The notes: generated from the sequence alone by a model not told the origin. A stretch of DNA of 50,000 nucleotides from Selaginella moellendorffii (GCF_000143415.4 NW_003314359.1:33477-83476); one strand, 5' to 3'; positions 10,998-23,596 are shown, counted from the first letter of the stretch. Program-made: numbers and translations.

Positions 10998-11783
10998 GTA
11001 ATACATATATATATATATATATATGTATTTACAAACCTTACAGTATGTTATGATAAACTATATTTATATAAATAAGATAACTAAGTAATGTGCACTATGA
11101 GGTCAAAGTGTATGGTTATAATTCCGTATATTAATATTAACAGCCACACACTAATATTAATATAGTGGGATTTTAATAGCCATCAGATTGGTTTTAATCC
11201 AAACCCATCACTCCTTTATATAAGCTAGGGGTTTTGGGTTAATTGATATGCTTATTTCTATATTCCATTTTTATATTTTATACATTCATATCGGTAGAGT
11301 TGAGGTGCAATTTTGATTGTCCCTAACGAGTCTTTAGATTCATAATGTTTACTTAGATCTAACTTTTGCATCATGTAGATCTCAATTTCTATATAGCTTT
11401 TTTAATATTTTCTTTTTTGCCTTTTCCTTTTCATTCAAAGCAGTAACCTCCTCCTCTTTTGACTCTAGAGTAATAATTGGTATAGTTGCTTAATGCTATA
11501 TGGTTGCAATTGAACAATCAGACTTAATTGATAGTAGCATTCATGGCACATGGTTCAACTCCTCTTGCTTTTGTTGCCAATCTTCTCATTTGGCTAGAAT
11601 TCTTTCCTGGGAATCCTAGGGATGATGTGTATTATTAATTTGATCACTTTACTATAATTGCCACATATCATTCTTGGGATGATGCTTAGTGTTTGCATGA
11701 ATTTCCCACATGTCTCTAAGAAACGGCATTGCAATAGTATAATAGTTTGAGTGTCATCACTCATATGGATTTGAGCATTTTCC
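10998..11783. other. AT-rich non-coding stretch
   Basis: No credible gene. It contains an (AT)n tract (11003-11024) and, at about 11189-11285, a block with TTTATATAAGCTAGGGG and TTAATTGATAT that recurs at the right edge of the window (49911-50000). The block has a TATA-like box followed by an AGGGGTTTTGGG segment and may be a promoter relic of an unidentified element. Confidence 0.5.
11003..11024. repeat. (AT)n microsatellite
   Basis: About ten AT units, flanked by ATAC and GTAT so that the whole is palindromic. Confidence 0.9.
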
Positions 11784-12314
11784 TGTGAGATATAAAATCC
11801 CTAGGCCCCAAAGAGGAGCTGAAAAGGTGCCACGTGGTAGTGGCTAAGGCAAAAACCAAACAAGCACAAAACAAGCAATAAATGAGTCTCTAAAAAAGGG
11901 ATATAAAAGGACTAACACATGACACGTGAAAGGATCCAAGAGAGAGTTTGAGATGGACCCGAGATGGAGTCCCAGATGGATCCGAGATGAAGTCCAAGAT
12001 GGAGTCCAAGATGGAGTCCGAGATGGATTTGATATGGAGTCCGAGATAAACCCGAAATGGAGTCTGAGATGGATTTGAGATGGAGTCCGAGATAGACCTA
12101 AGATGGAGTCTGAGATGAACCCAAGATGGAGTCCGAGATGGACTCAAGATGGAGTCTAAGATGAAGTTCAAGATGGAGTTCGAGATGGAGTTCGAGATGG
12201 ACCCAAGATGGAGTCTGAGATAGAGTTTGACATGGAACTGAGACCAAGTCCGAAACCGAGATCGAGACCAAGTCCGAGAGTCTGAGTCCGAGTCCGAGTC
12301 TAAATACTAATACA
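11784..12314 (+). repeat. LTR with 12-bp minisatellite, left copy
   Basis: TGTGAGATATAAAATCCC...AATACTAATACA, about 531 bp. It shares start, end and the middle blocks (GGCCCCAAAGAGGAGC, GTGCCACGTGGTAGTGGC, CTAACACATGACACGTG) with 17058-17593. From about 11945 it is a degenerate 12-bp repeat (GATGGAGTCCGA type) grading into GAGTCCGAGTC. It lies in the same orientation as the right copy, 4.7 kb away. Confidence 0.6.
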
Positions 12315-15300
12315 GGCTATTAGGTTGAAAGGTTGTACTTAGGTGTTGGGTTATAAGATAACTACTGGGAAGTCCAAGGCTAAAGTGAATACAAACCGAC
12401 AAGTGGGAAGTGGGGTAACTTGGTGAAATGTTCAAAAGCTAGCCTTAATTTCCTCGGGAGATCAAATGGTCGATGCTTCCAATCCAAGCATGAGTAGCAC
12501 TACCTACTTGGATACTGGGCATGGCTTAACAGAACCTCGCTCTAACCCCATGGCTAGAGCACCCAAAAGCGGAAGGTGGGGAGAGTACCTATGAGGCCCA
12601 TGTAGGGCCATGGTGTTCCAAAATGTTGTGATGGTGGAAAGAAAGAGGAACAATCCTCTAGTGTAAACCAAGGATGCGGTCATTTGGTGAGGAAGTCCCA
12701 AAGAACAAGGGGACTTAGTGGTCGGGCATGTGGGCCTTAATCCAATGGTAGTGTTGGCGAATACAGCCATAGATAGAAAGGGACTTAGTAGGGACCAAAA
12801 ATGGGATATTGGGGAAGGCTATTCCCCATATCTATGGGCATCCTAAGAATGCTAAGGAGTGGATTTGGGATGACCACTCATGGAGAAATGGCCCAATCTT
12901 TAGAAGATGGGATTGTGATATAGATGGTGTTGGATCACCAATGTGACAAAAGTGAATAAGCATGGCCTTAGTGTAACAAGTTGATATATAAATAGTACTT
13001 TTGTGTTGGTCATGGGATCAGACATATGGAGCACTTGGACCAAATGCAAAGGTTGAGTGGTATGAATGTCATTCTTAGAGCTAACAAGCACTTAATTCTG
13101 AATTGGACTTATGGAGGTTGAGAATGAGATTCCTCCAAGTGGTCAGAATTGTGGTTAAGTGACTAAAGTAGAATGGAAAAATTAGTCGCTTGCAATTTGT
13201 TATTGAAGCTATTCCTTAGTCTAAATCTTATTGGTGCTCAAGTATATCACCACTTGTGTTGACATCGGAAGGTCCTAGGAGTGGGCCTATCCTTGAGGAG
13301 TATCAAGTCGGAAGGACATGGCTCCCCATTACAGTTCATGTGTGAACTTGTAGGCAATGTGGTGGATAGAAAATGGCTAATAAAGGAATGACTTTGGGAT
13401 TTTGGGAACAATATAAGGTTTTCCTTAGAGAGTTGAGGCTATGATTCAAATGAGCATTTGACTTAACAAACTGTTTAATATAGTTATGGTAAAAGACTAT
13501 AGTTAGGATCATAGGAAAGATAAAGACTCCAAAATAATAAAGGAATTACAAGATTATCTTCATATAGCTAAGGCTGGTGCTCATAAATTTGAAACCAGAA
13601 TTAATGACCGTGAGAGGTCAAATACGAATGAGGACACAAGTCCTTAAAATGGTAGCCAGGGCTACCTTTTATAAATGTTGGAATAAACCCAAGGAGTTGG
13701 GGGTGTGCTCAGAGGATGAATTGGTATTCTTATTATATAGATGGATAGTCATATAGGGCAAAGGTAGCCCATAGGGAACAGAAAATAATCAAGTATTAGA
13801 ATAACACTTGCAAAGATAGTCTTTATAAGTAGGACATGAATACAAAAAGTTGTATTCCAGCGAGCTGGCACCTCAAAAGTAGGATCTTACCGGTCATTGA
13901 ATTAGCAAAATCCAAAAAGTTGGATAACTCAAGTAGAGTCAAAAAATAGTCCTAAAGGATTGGTTGAAGCATTTAGACTTAAATGTGTTATGCCCCACAA
14001 AGGATGGGGAAGATCATAATATTGAAATATGAGAATAATGGGTATCTCATTGATGGCCGAATGTGCCATACTAAAGTCGTGGGAAAGGTGTTCCTAGAAG
14101 AAAACAACTTTGACACAAAGTTGTGTGTAAATAATGCTAACAGATAGCTGGCATGAGAAACAATTGTATTGGTTTTCGCAAAGACTTAGACACAAGTAAG
14201 AAGTGTCATAAAGGTTCATGAAAACCCCTTCCCAAAGGAATCTTAATGGAAATGAAAATGGTATAACTTAAGTTGGAAGGCATATGGTTAGAGTGTAGTG
14301 ACCCAAATAATGATGAAGGTGTGGAAGCACTAGCAATGAGTTGTAAGACTTGACAACTATGAGGCAACTAAGCAAAATATGCAAAATAATTGATTAAACT
14401 AGTAAAAGGTAACTACTCAAGACTTTTTATTAGGATAAGAAAGTTAAATATACTCTTATAAGGGATAAATTGCTTATGTTGTGATATAATAATTCAATGT
14501 CATAAAGGGAATACTCATTATCAAAAAAGGCCATTATTGGGACACTTAAACACTCTAAAACACCAGGAAATGGTGTTTCGTGTCATGAAGGCATTAGATA
14601 AAGCCCAAGGGATTAAGTCTCTAGTGAATGATGGATAGTAGGTGTTATCTAAATGTTTAAAGTTGTGGAAACAGGAGAAGTCTATTTATCTAAATTGGAC
14701 AAAACCAAAAAATTTTTTTAGCAAGGCTAGTGATGGGCATATAAAGACCCATAAATAGCAACAATCCCGATGTGTAGGATTACAAAGTAAGTATACCCGA
14801 ATTGAGAAACCACTCTTTAGGTTATTGGGTAGGTTCATCCCTAAGAATATTTACTAAGACATAGTAAAAAATGCAAAATTATCCTCCTAGTTTGAAGAAG
14901 AATAATTAAAAGAAACGTGTGAGGCCAAAAAACAAGTAGTAAATGGAGAGAATCGAACCATAGGAATCGAAGAGCATAACTAATGGTGGTTATGCAAGTT
15001 GGGAGTGGAGAATCAAGTAGGTGCTCGAGTATGTTGTTATTAGCAACCATGATGCCATAGAGAGTCTAAAATATAGAATTATCCATGTTAGACCATATAA
15101 TAATTAAAAAGCTTGCGAAAAGAGAAACCTTAGCAAGCTAAGGGACAAAGTTCCTTCAAAGTTCCCAAAAACAATTTTAGGTAGTTTAATACTTAGAAAG
15201 GCAAGTGTAAATGGTTTATAGAACATGCAAAATCAGAGTGGCACAGTAGAAGTGTGGTCTTGAAGTTTGTCAATCAAAGTTGGAGAAGTAGTTCCCGAAC

Positions 15301-17057
15301 ATTCAAAGGGATGGTTTTGAATGAAAGTCAATGGTCAAGGACTTTCATACTTATGCATAAACCATATTATAATGGTCGGATGACTTGTTAAGCAAGATTG
15401 GTAAGTCGGGGGAACAAATACCCTAATTGAATGTGCTAACTTAAAAAAGGGGTGACCCATGAGGTCAAATATGGAGGAGTCCATGCATAATCACAAACGA
15501 GAGGATTTGGTAGTGTGAAGGAACTAAATTCTTAAGCTGTGATCTATAACACGCTTTAAGTATAAGTTGTTGCACCGGCGGGGGGGTCACGCTAAGCATC
15601 TTGGGTGATGCCGTCTGTAGATGCATATATGGAGGTTGGGTTTGAGTTCCAACTCTTTAGTGCTTGGGTTCAAGTCATAACTCACTAAAGTGTGGTGATA
15701 GGTTGGAATATGAAAACACTCATTTTCAGTGGTCATGAACTCTCAGCAAGGAGATTGGCTTGGGCACATTGTCAAGCGGGGGATACCACAGAGTCATGAT
15801 ACACAGTTAGATTACTTAGTGTGAAAATTCGGCATATCTAACTTGAACACTTTGGTGCAAGTGACACCAAGGATGTAGTGAATGAGATGGAGACACCTAG
15901 TTTTAGTTGCTATGGACCTTTAGTCGAAAGGGCTAACTTAGGCGCACTGCCAAGTGTGGGGGATGCTTCTGGGGTCATGGTTAACAACTTATTACAAGTT
16001 TGGAAGACTTAATACCTATTAGCAAATCTGTTAAAGTACCAAGGTGAGATCACTAGGTGATCTTATAGCTAAATAAAAACAAAGTCCTTATTTGGTTAAG
16101 GAATAAAATTTCTAGTTTAAAGTAGTGATTTGAACTGTTGGTAATTGTGTGACTTGGTCAAAGTGATCAAGTGGAAAAAAAACCTAAAGAGAAATTAGTG
16201 GTGTCAATGCGATGGTATAGTGAGTCCAAAAAAGTAGTTTCTAGGAAAGACTTATGGGAGGGTCGTAAAGTTGGGCCATGGATAAAACCCATAATAGAAA
16301 ATGTTAAAGAAACCTATTAGGGGTGAGTACTTCTAGATTTAGCAAAATAGAGCCTTTGCCATGGAATTAAAAGAATACCTCGAGGATGGAGGTAGTGATA
16401 ACAATCAACGAATATGAACAAAAAATTAGTGGCCAAGTTTGTGCCATAGAATTCATTGGAAGGAATCCAAATAGGTAAAAAATATTAATATATTAGATGT
16501 TAATAGATTGTGGGAAAGGAAGTGTGTTTCCAAGGATGGATTCCCAAATGCTCCAATTTGGTAAAGGTGAAAGTTCCAAGGGAGGGAGCAGCAAGGTAGC
16601 CAAATGATAAGGCCATGGACAACCCTAGCATAACTTATGATAACTAAAACTTAGTGCCAAAGTTGGCACAAAATAAAAAAAAGGATGATGGTGCCTTTAA
16701 GTAGAAAACTTTCTAGGATAGGGAAGTGAAGTTTGAATGGAATGATTATATTGATAGAAGTCGAGATTACTCAAGAATAAATAGTGGAATTGAGATAGAG
16801 AAGGTATCTCTAACAGGTTTAGCGAGAATTAAACCAATAAAAGGGAGAGAACTACCATAGGTGGTCGAATGAGTCTCTATGTTAGAGAAACTATGCTCCT
16901 TAGAGGATGGACAAGGCATAGTGAGCCTTCGGTGTCAAATCATTGATGAATATTGGTTAAGTGCCAAGGATGAAAAGGGTAATACATATTAGTATTACTT
17001 TATAAAATGGTTTATCATTCAATGAAGACATCAAACTTCATCTATAGGTGGTGGAGT
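12315..17057. other. Decayed interior between two similar LTRs
   Basis: No reading frame longer than about 90 codons. The plus strand is poor in C and rich in G/A, with stops in all frames. The first 0.9 kb is conserved with 40540-41400. Two sites at about 15776 and 15955 share a GCCAAGTGTGGGGGATGC-like segment. A purine-rich AGGTGGTGGAG lies just before the right LTR, as a polypurine tract would, but no primer-binding site was seen after the left LTR. Best read as the corpse of a retroelement, family unknown. Confidence 0.45.
12330..13200 (+). repeat. Conserved interior block, copy 1
   Basis: Closely matches 40540-41400 (TAGGTGTTGGG, GGAAGTCCAAGGCT, GGTCGATGCT, ACTTGGATACTGGGCATG, AGCACCCAAAAGCGGAAGG). 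One frame gives similar peptides in both copies (IERDLVGTKNGILGKAIPHI, then KEWIWDDHSW here; IERDLVGTKKGILGKAIPHI and KEWIWDDQSW there). That suggests the block was once coding on the plus strand. The protein is not recognised. Confidence 0.6.
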
Positions 17058-17593
17058 TGTGAGACATAAAATCCCTAGGCCCCAAAGAGGAGCCAAAAGG
17101 GTGCCACATGGTAGTGGCTAAGGCAGAAGCCAAATGAGTATAACACATATAAACTAAAAGATCCAACTTGAAATATCAAAAGTAGGAGTGGAACTCCCAA
17201 CAAAGTGCTCGAGGAATGAGCACGAAGCAAGCAATAAGTGAGTCTCTAAAAAAGGGACACAAAAGGACCAACACATGACATGTGGAAGGATCTGAGATGG
17301 AGTTTGAAATGGACCTAAGATGGAGTCCGAGATGGACCCGAGATAGAGTCCGAGATGGAATCCGAGATGGAGTCTGAGATGGAGTCTGAGATAGATCCAA
17401 GATGGAGTTTAAGATGGACCCGAGATGGAGTTCTAGATAGACCCGAGATGGACTTCAAGATGGAGTCCAAGATGGAATCTGAGATGGACACGAGATGGAG
17501 TCCGAGATGGAATCGAGACCAAGTCTGAAACCGAAACCGAGACCAAGTCCGAGTCCAAGTCCGAGTTCGAGTCTAAGTCCAAATACTAATACA
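17058..17593 (+). repeat. LTR with 12-bp minisatellite, right copy
   Basis: TGTGAGACATAAAATCCC...AATACTAATACA, about 536 bp, with minisatellite from about 17290. Flanking bases do not form a clear target duplication with the left copy (TTTCC versus GTTGA), so the pair may be one old element or two separate insertions. Confidence 0.6.
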
Positions 17594-17852
17594 GTTGAGC
17601 CCGGGTAGGTTTTGAGCTCATGAGCTCATGGCTTCTCAAACACAAGAAAAACATTGTTTTGTCCCAAACCAACATCTTTTCATTTTTCAAATTTTGATTT
17701 AATCTATATTTCCAAATAAATTCGACCAATAAAATATAAATATAAATATAGATTAGAACACTAAAAGCAATCTAAAAACACTTCTCAAGCTCTATAACTG
17801 TAAGGCTTGCTTAGTAGATATGATGGTCGATTTTAGGATTTTGGTTTAATTC

Positions 17853-20800
17853 CTACATAAAAATGTAATAGATGTGCTTGCAGGCTAAATATACCTTTCC
17901 CCTGTTCTCCCACTATGTAAAATCTGGACAGATACAAGATGGATTTTTGCAGATTTTGACAGTGTAGCTCATACCCTTTGATGACTTAGTCACAACAACA
18001 AACTCCTTAGCCACAACACTAATGTAGTTTGTCTTTGTGATTGTGTACTTTAGCTCTTTTGCCAGCTTGATCTTCTCTTGTGCACCTTTTGAAATAGAAG
18101 ACTTGTATTGTATAGCTTTCCCATTCCTAGCTGGTTGTGTATGTTGGTCTAGTGTTGATATTGGTGGCATAGCAGTACTAACAATATTTGAGGAAGTCTT
18201 TAACTTGAAACCTGCTCTCTCTAGACTTTCAATCTCTTCTTCCAAAAGATTGCAACTTCGCTCAACTAGCCACTCCTCTAAAACAGAATCTGGCTTCAAA
18301 ATAATTGAGTTGTGGATTTGGCTTGTATGAGTAACATCAGTCCCACAACTGTAAATCTAGCTTGACTGGCGGCCCTTCACTCCTAGATCTTGACAGCCCC
18401 AGAAACATGGCATTGCTAAAGAATTTGAACCTGAGCGCACAAATGCGAGACATTGACCTCGACTCCCAATCATTCTGGAGCAACGTGCATTATTCTTGGC
18501 ACTGACTCTTCGAATTGCCCAGTTGATACAAGAAATTGGCTCACGAGAAATAACCTTTTCAACCTCTGGCACTGGACTTACTTGTGTAACAACTGGCACC
18601 TCCTTCACTCCATGTTCCATATTTCTTTTCCAGTGTCGTGGAACAGAATGGTAGTCAAACTTTGGATAGTGAGAGCTAGAAGGAGTGATGTTTGGCCCAT
18701 CAAATGTCTGTCAACGCTTCATACAGGCTGTTCTCATGTCCCCGAGTGGTTCATAACTTGATTTCATAGGAGTTCCAACAACAACTTCCTCCACCATCTT
18801 AGACATTGACCCTACTGCTGGTGTTGTCCTTCTACCAACCTGCTCTCGAAGCTTGTCTAAGTTTAGACCTATACCAACAAACCTTGCTTCTTGTGCAGCC
18901 AAAGCTTTTGATGACTACTCAAGAGATTTAGTGAGGTTGGAGAGTGTATCTTCATAAAGGGACACTTTTCCTTTCCTTGCTTTACTCCAATGTTTGTGCT
19001 CAAAGAGATTAATTGTTTATGTAAGTGCTATGTCATCAAGTGGTAGATCCTAGGAAAAATGCAACATTTGAATGTGACAAGAAAGAAAATGAGAAAAAGC
19101 TTACATAGAGAGTATAATGACCACACTAAAACATTTGAACTTCCCACCATACAAGTCAATATTCCATTTGTGGAAGGTTTTCAATTGGCACTTTATCTCT
19201 TTCACACCACCATATGTGCATCTTATTTACCTTTGCTTCATGCTCTTCTTTAGTTGGTGCATCCATCCATTCCCAACAAAGCTGCTTGAACTCGTGATGG
19301 AAGTTAGATTTGATGCATCGACAATGTTTATTGACACTCTTTGCCCAATGAAATTCACAACTCTTCTCTCTACCTTGTAACAGCTGACTTTTATCACCTC
19401 TAAATACTTGTTATACAGCCAACCAATTAGCACCAGTAGCATCTGCTATGAAACCACGAAAGTTGGGTTTCTTCTCGGTTCGCTGTTCAACAACTTCAGA
19501 TATACATATTCAAAAGATGGTTTGTGCTTGAAAATTTTGAACCTTGAATTCAACTATAACTATAATCAAGTTGCATTGCAACCTATAGAAGGAATGGTTA
19601 TAATGTAAATTGGTATGGAATCCTTAAAAAATGAATAACCACTTACTTGTGATCATAAACATGAGCCCCCATAGTTGAGCAGCCTAAAACTCATTCTATG
19701 TGGTCGAAATGGATTCAGGAATTAGCCAAGTCCCCATCTCCATCCATATCCATTCATTGTACAAGGTTCACACTAGAAGCAGGACTAAGGGTAGACATCT
19801 TAAAGATGAAAAGGCATTGATTGTTCAAAGTCACTTGGCCAACGAACAAGCCCCCATGAATAAACTCATAGGGACATTTTCTCTTTAGATCCAAAATCCC
19901 ATCTAATTTAGATTGAAGCTTTCCATCTCTCCCTTCTCGCATCCAGTTCTTTATTCTACCAAAAAAAAGAGTGTTATTAGTGATAAAGTAGAGTTAAGTA
20001 TTAATTTTATACCTATTTAAATTTGTCACAGGTTCTATATGTTGAAATAGGTCCTTCAAGTTATTTTCCATGAATTCTTTTTTGCTATCAGATTGTAGCA
20101 ACATGTCCACCATATAGTCCTTTAGTACAGACTATTGAACACACTTTGGATTTGTAGCACTTTTCTTCCCAGCCTCTATAGTAACAGCAGCCTTCAAATT
20201 GCAAAAAAAATCACAACAAATTCCTTCCTCTATTACGTGTTGGTGATATCCAACATGCACTGTTGCTCTGCCTAAAATCCATCCCGTGGAAGAAAATAAT
20301 ACATTTTCACATCGCAACATGCTTGACACACAAGTGTTGCCCTACATTTGCGACATCTAAACTCTGTAACAACCTCATCACGCCTAGGGCAATTGATTGC
20401 TGAGCTTTCAAAGAAACATATATTCTTGCCATGATCAGAAATGCATTTCTCAGCAACACATTGAAGTTGTCCACCACAATGGACTATAGACACAGATCCA
20501 TCAAAATTAGAGAAGTGGGTTGTCTATACTCTGCATCAATTATGTGGATCAAGATGTGTCTCCATACCCCTTTTACTACTTGACGAACTAGCCGGTGGAA
20601 ACTCAAAGAATATATTCCCATTATAAGAAGAAGGAAGCTCCTCACCTCTCATATACTAGAACTCCTTCAATTCCAATCGTAATGATTGAGATTGCTGAAA
20701 TGCCTTATCCACCGTTTCAAAAACTGGTCCAAAAGGAACACACTTATTTGTCTAGGAAGCTATATTAGGAAGCTCATCTTCTTCATTTTTGTCACTGGAG

Positions 20801-21141
20801 AGAATAACAACTTCATCCTGCACTCCTTGCATAGTTGATTGTGAAACTAATGCACTCTCCTTTCTTCGCTTCAGAGATCCTATAACTAGAATCTCCTGAC
20901 TTGTACATCTATCAAGATCCCATTGAATCCCATTCTCTCCCACACCATTGTTGAGAAGAATGGATTTTTCTATCTGATTACCTTTATCATGACATGCATT
21001 CTCAAGACTAATTGATCCTGGCTTGAGCTTGAATCTTCTACAGAGGAAGCTCTCTCCTATAACACTCTTAGAGAAAACAATTGGAAGCTCTTGATTGAAC
21101 TTCAAATAGAATTCTCTCATATCTTCTCTTTGCTCGAGCAT
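17853..21141 (-). pseudogene. Decayed gene with C-terminal SWIM-type zinc finger (element A, minus strand)
   Basis: The first visible block starts at ATG 21141 (MLEQREDMREFYLKFNQELP, 129 codons, acidic end). Later blocks, reading leftward, are a cysteine-rich stretch (HCGGQLQCVAEKC, CPRRDE, FRCRKCRATLVCQACCDVK; about 20300-20480), EAGKKSATNPKCVQ (about 20150), MREGRDGKLQSKLDGILDLK (about 19900), and AAQEARFVGIGLNLDKLREQ (about 18880). The gene ends with YTVKICKNPSCICPDF, a TAG, then WENRGKVYLACKHIYYIFM. CxCPDF-n-CKH is the SWIM zinc-finger pattern used by MULE/FAR1-type transposases and some nuclear proteins for DNA or protein binding. The recognisable blocks are joined by stops and frameshifts. 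I do not recognise the N-terminal part. It is divergent to the ParB-like gene at 22651. Confidence 0.55.
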
Positions 21142-21289
21142 TTAGAAAAAATTTGGGGAGAAACTGATAAGAAAAAACAAAGATATTCTTCTATATTGTG
21201 AGCATTAATTAGCTATGTCCTTACAAAGGACAAGTTAATTATTTTAACAAAATATACAACTGTTTAGAATCTAGAGAGATAAGAATCTT

Positions 21290-21700
21290 AAAGAGCCACC
21301 CATATTAATTGTATAATTGATTGTGAGAGGAATAATATTGTTAAAATGAATGTAGTTATAAGTGAAAAGTGCTGATTAATCATGAGAGTTGTAATGTTAA
21401 TTGCTTATTCTCCCTTTCATCTCTATACTTTCTTCCCTTCAAGAAAGTTTCATTCTTTTGTAACAAGTGAGAGAGAAAAACCATGCACGAACCAACCTTT
21501 CCGAACTTGACTCTCTCTCACTTGTCACAAAAGAATGAAACTCTCTTGAAGGGAAGAGAACATGGAGATAAAAGGGAGAACAAGCAATCAATGCTACAAC
21601 TTTTGTAATTGACTGGCACTTCTCGCTCATAACCACATTTATTTCAACAATACTATTCCTCTCACAATCAATTATACATATCTTAATATCTAAAGCATTG
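21290..21700. repeat. Large foldback (imperfect inverted repeat)
   Basis: The left arm (about 21290-21480) is the imperfect reverse complement of the right arm (about 21505-21700). Paired segments include TATAATTGATTGTGAGAGG with CCTCTCACAATCAATTATA, and CTTCAAGAAAGTTTCATTCT with AGAATGAAACTCTCTTGAAG. The spacer is about 25-30 bp (CATGCACGAACCAACC...). A long stem with a short loop could be a MITE, two head-to-head terminal repeats, or a regulatory foldback. Confidence 0.75.
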
Positions 21701-21801
21701 AATGATTGTGTCCATTGATTGCCATCAAAGATAATGAAAATCATGACCATTGATCATGACTGTTGATCGCGTCTGTTGATTTTTAAGGTTTTACATCTAG
21801 G

Positions 21802-21861
21802 GTTTGAGCAGCAAAGGGCGAGAGAAAAGCGCGTTTGAGCAGGAAAGGGCGAGAGAAAGGC
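21802..21861 (+). repeat. 31-bp tandem duplication
   Basis: Two copies of GTTTGAGCAGSAAAGGGCGA followed by GAGAAA and a GC-rich end, 21802-21832 and 21833-21861. Confidence 0.85.
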
Positions 21862-21915
21862 ACTTCAACTTAGCAATGTGCTTCAAGACACTCCTCAAAC
21901 AAGGTATGCTTCCTT

Positions 21916-22446
21916 GAGAAGGTCGGTTCACACACGAACTAATATCCCCTCACTTTCTTTCTTCCATGAGAAGTTTTCTATTTTCTCAACTTTTGTTTTT
22001 TCTTGAGGGATAGAGATGTCGGTTCTTGTGCGAACCAACATCTCCTAGCATTCTTTTTCATTTTCTACTTAGCTTTTTGCCCATCTCTGCCTTGTTTTTT
22101 TTTATTTTTGTTCCTTGTTGAATGGGTGGGAAAGATTGGTTCGCACAATATCTCCCCACCTTCATTTTTTCTAGAGGTGAGATTTCTTGGTTTATTTCAT
22201 GTTTCTAGTGGTGAAATCTCTATATTTTAGAAAATAGAGAGAGATAGAAATGTTAGTTCTTGTGTGAACTGACATCTTCAAGGTTTTCTTTTTTATTTCA
22301 TTGACTTGATGGGGCATTTCATGTGAAAATTAGAGGTGGAAGATGTCAGTTCTTGCGCAAACCGACCTCTCCCGTATTATTGTTGTGTTTTTCCTTTTTC
22401 TCAAGAGGTAGGGTGAGGTCGGTTCTCATACAAACAAACCTCTGCT
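21916..22446. repeat. Array of six short hairpins (GGTTC-loop-GAACC type)
   Basis: Units at about 21916-21946, 22013-22044, 22125-22162, 22247-22279, 22339-22371 and 22413-22446, spaced 75-120 bp apart in T-rich sequence. The best is 22013-22044: arms GAGATGTCGGTTC and GAACCAACATCTC around TTGTGC, one G:T mismatch in 13. Others keep the plan with changed arms (GAAATGTTAGTTC / GAACTGACATCTT). Unit 3 is the most degenerate. A related hairpin lies beyond the 3' end of the same gene (40282-40300). Confidence 0.75.
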
Positions 22447-22650
22447 AATGACTTGTGTTTTTTTCCTTTGCATTTCTTGTGGTTTACAATCTATTTTTCA
22501 CATCTTTTACTTACGAACTTTTTTTGTGAGAGCAGATATAAATCAAGCTTGACTGCCTGAAACTTCCATCAAGGGACTTGAACTTAAAATGCCACAGATT
22601 TGCTTTACATTACAAGTTAGATGTTATAATATTTTTGATTTTTATTTTAG

Positions 22651-23596
22651 AGGAAGCACTGAGGTTAGCCTCAATGGTCTCGGTCTCCAAGAAAAGGTAG
22701 TTGCCTTGATCCCTATGGGCTTGGCCGATTGAGTGGAGATTCATCTCAAGTATCTAATGAAGTTTCTGCTAGTCATGTTAGAAGCAACAATGAGCATAAC
22801 AACGACATGGATGTTGAGATGAACACTCAAATCGATGTTGGTGTTATTGAGGCTATTGGTACTGGTGCTCCTGAGGCTGCGGCTACTAGTGGTGGGGTAC
22901 TTGTGTTTAATGTTGGTGGTGGTGGGGGTGCTGTGCCTTAGGTTGCTAAGGCTGCTCACGACGAGGTAGATGAACTAGCTAAAAAGGTTATTAATAGTGT
23001 TGTAGGTGGATCTATTGCAAAGGCTACTAGGGGCATGGTAGCTCCTCCTACTGCGGCTCAGGCTAGTGGTGCAAAGGGAGCTAGTGGTGGTGAGGGATTA
23101 TGCATGCATGATTCTGACACCATCTTGAATGATCGTGTTCAGGACACGATTATCCAAGCTCAAGAACATATAATCATTAAAGTGTTACAGGAAATGGTGT
23201 GGAATGGCTCTCATTGATTTCTAGTTCTTTTGTGCCAGTTGGTTCAAAGCCATTAGGTGCACTCAGCTTACGACCTCAACATGGATATCTACAACTCGTT
23301 TGCTGAGGTCGGGTTTGGGAGCACAACTGGTACCTTTGTCATTTCACCAACTTTCCCTGGAACTGGGTAAACATAGTTAATGACTATTGAACTTGAGGAA
23401 AAATGGGATCCTATATGGCTGTGAAAGTCTCGTGAGTTTGATAGATTCTTAGGACAACATATGGAGACAACAAGGTTCATTAGAAAGCTCTTTTAGGTGA
23501 TCGATAGAAACCATAAGTGGCTAGCACTTTGGAAGTGCATTCAAGAGAAGTTTTGAGATAATGAAGAACAACACATTAGTATTCTAGTCACACTAT
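22651..23596 (+). pseudogene. ParB-like gene of element A, 5' part
   Basis: After an acceptor-like TTTATTTTAG (22650) the reading is GSTEVSLNGLGLQEKVVALI, then, in another frame, a Gln/Asn/Ala-rich stretch (from about 22729). From about 23370 there is a ParB-like segment: MTIELEEKWDPIWL, KSREFDRFLGQHMETTRFI, VIDRNHKWLALWKCIQEKF, DNEEQHISILVTL. VIDRNHKWLA corresponds to the ParB box V(D/I)DGNHRxxA, with G-to-R and R-to-K changes. ParB/Srx-fold domains bind DNA or act as nucleases or NTPases, and often accompany DNA methyltransferases in mobile DNA. Stops at 22939 (TAG), 23215 (TGA) and several later sites. The frame is cut at 23597 by element B and resumes at 37299. Confidence 0.5.

Larger units (their letters stand above)
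21142..22650. promoter_or_regulatory. Divergent intergenic region of element A
   Basis: Lies between the divergent starts of the two element A genes. It contains a foldback (21290-21700), a 31-bp tandem duplication (21802-21861) and six hairpins (21916-22446). It is T-rich on the plus strand after 21950. No coding sequence was found. The position implies a bidirectional promoter, but no core promoter could be singled out. Confidence 0.5.

Noticed and set aside
21916-22446. CRISPR-like array
   Set aside because: Repeats are palindromes with variable sequence, spacers are low-complexity T-rich DNA, and the genome is eukaryotic.
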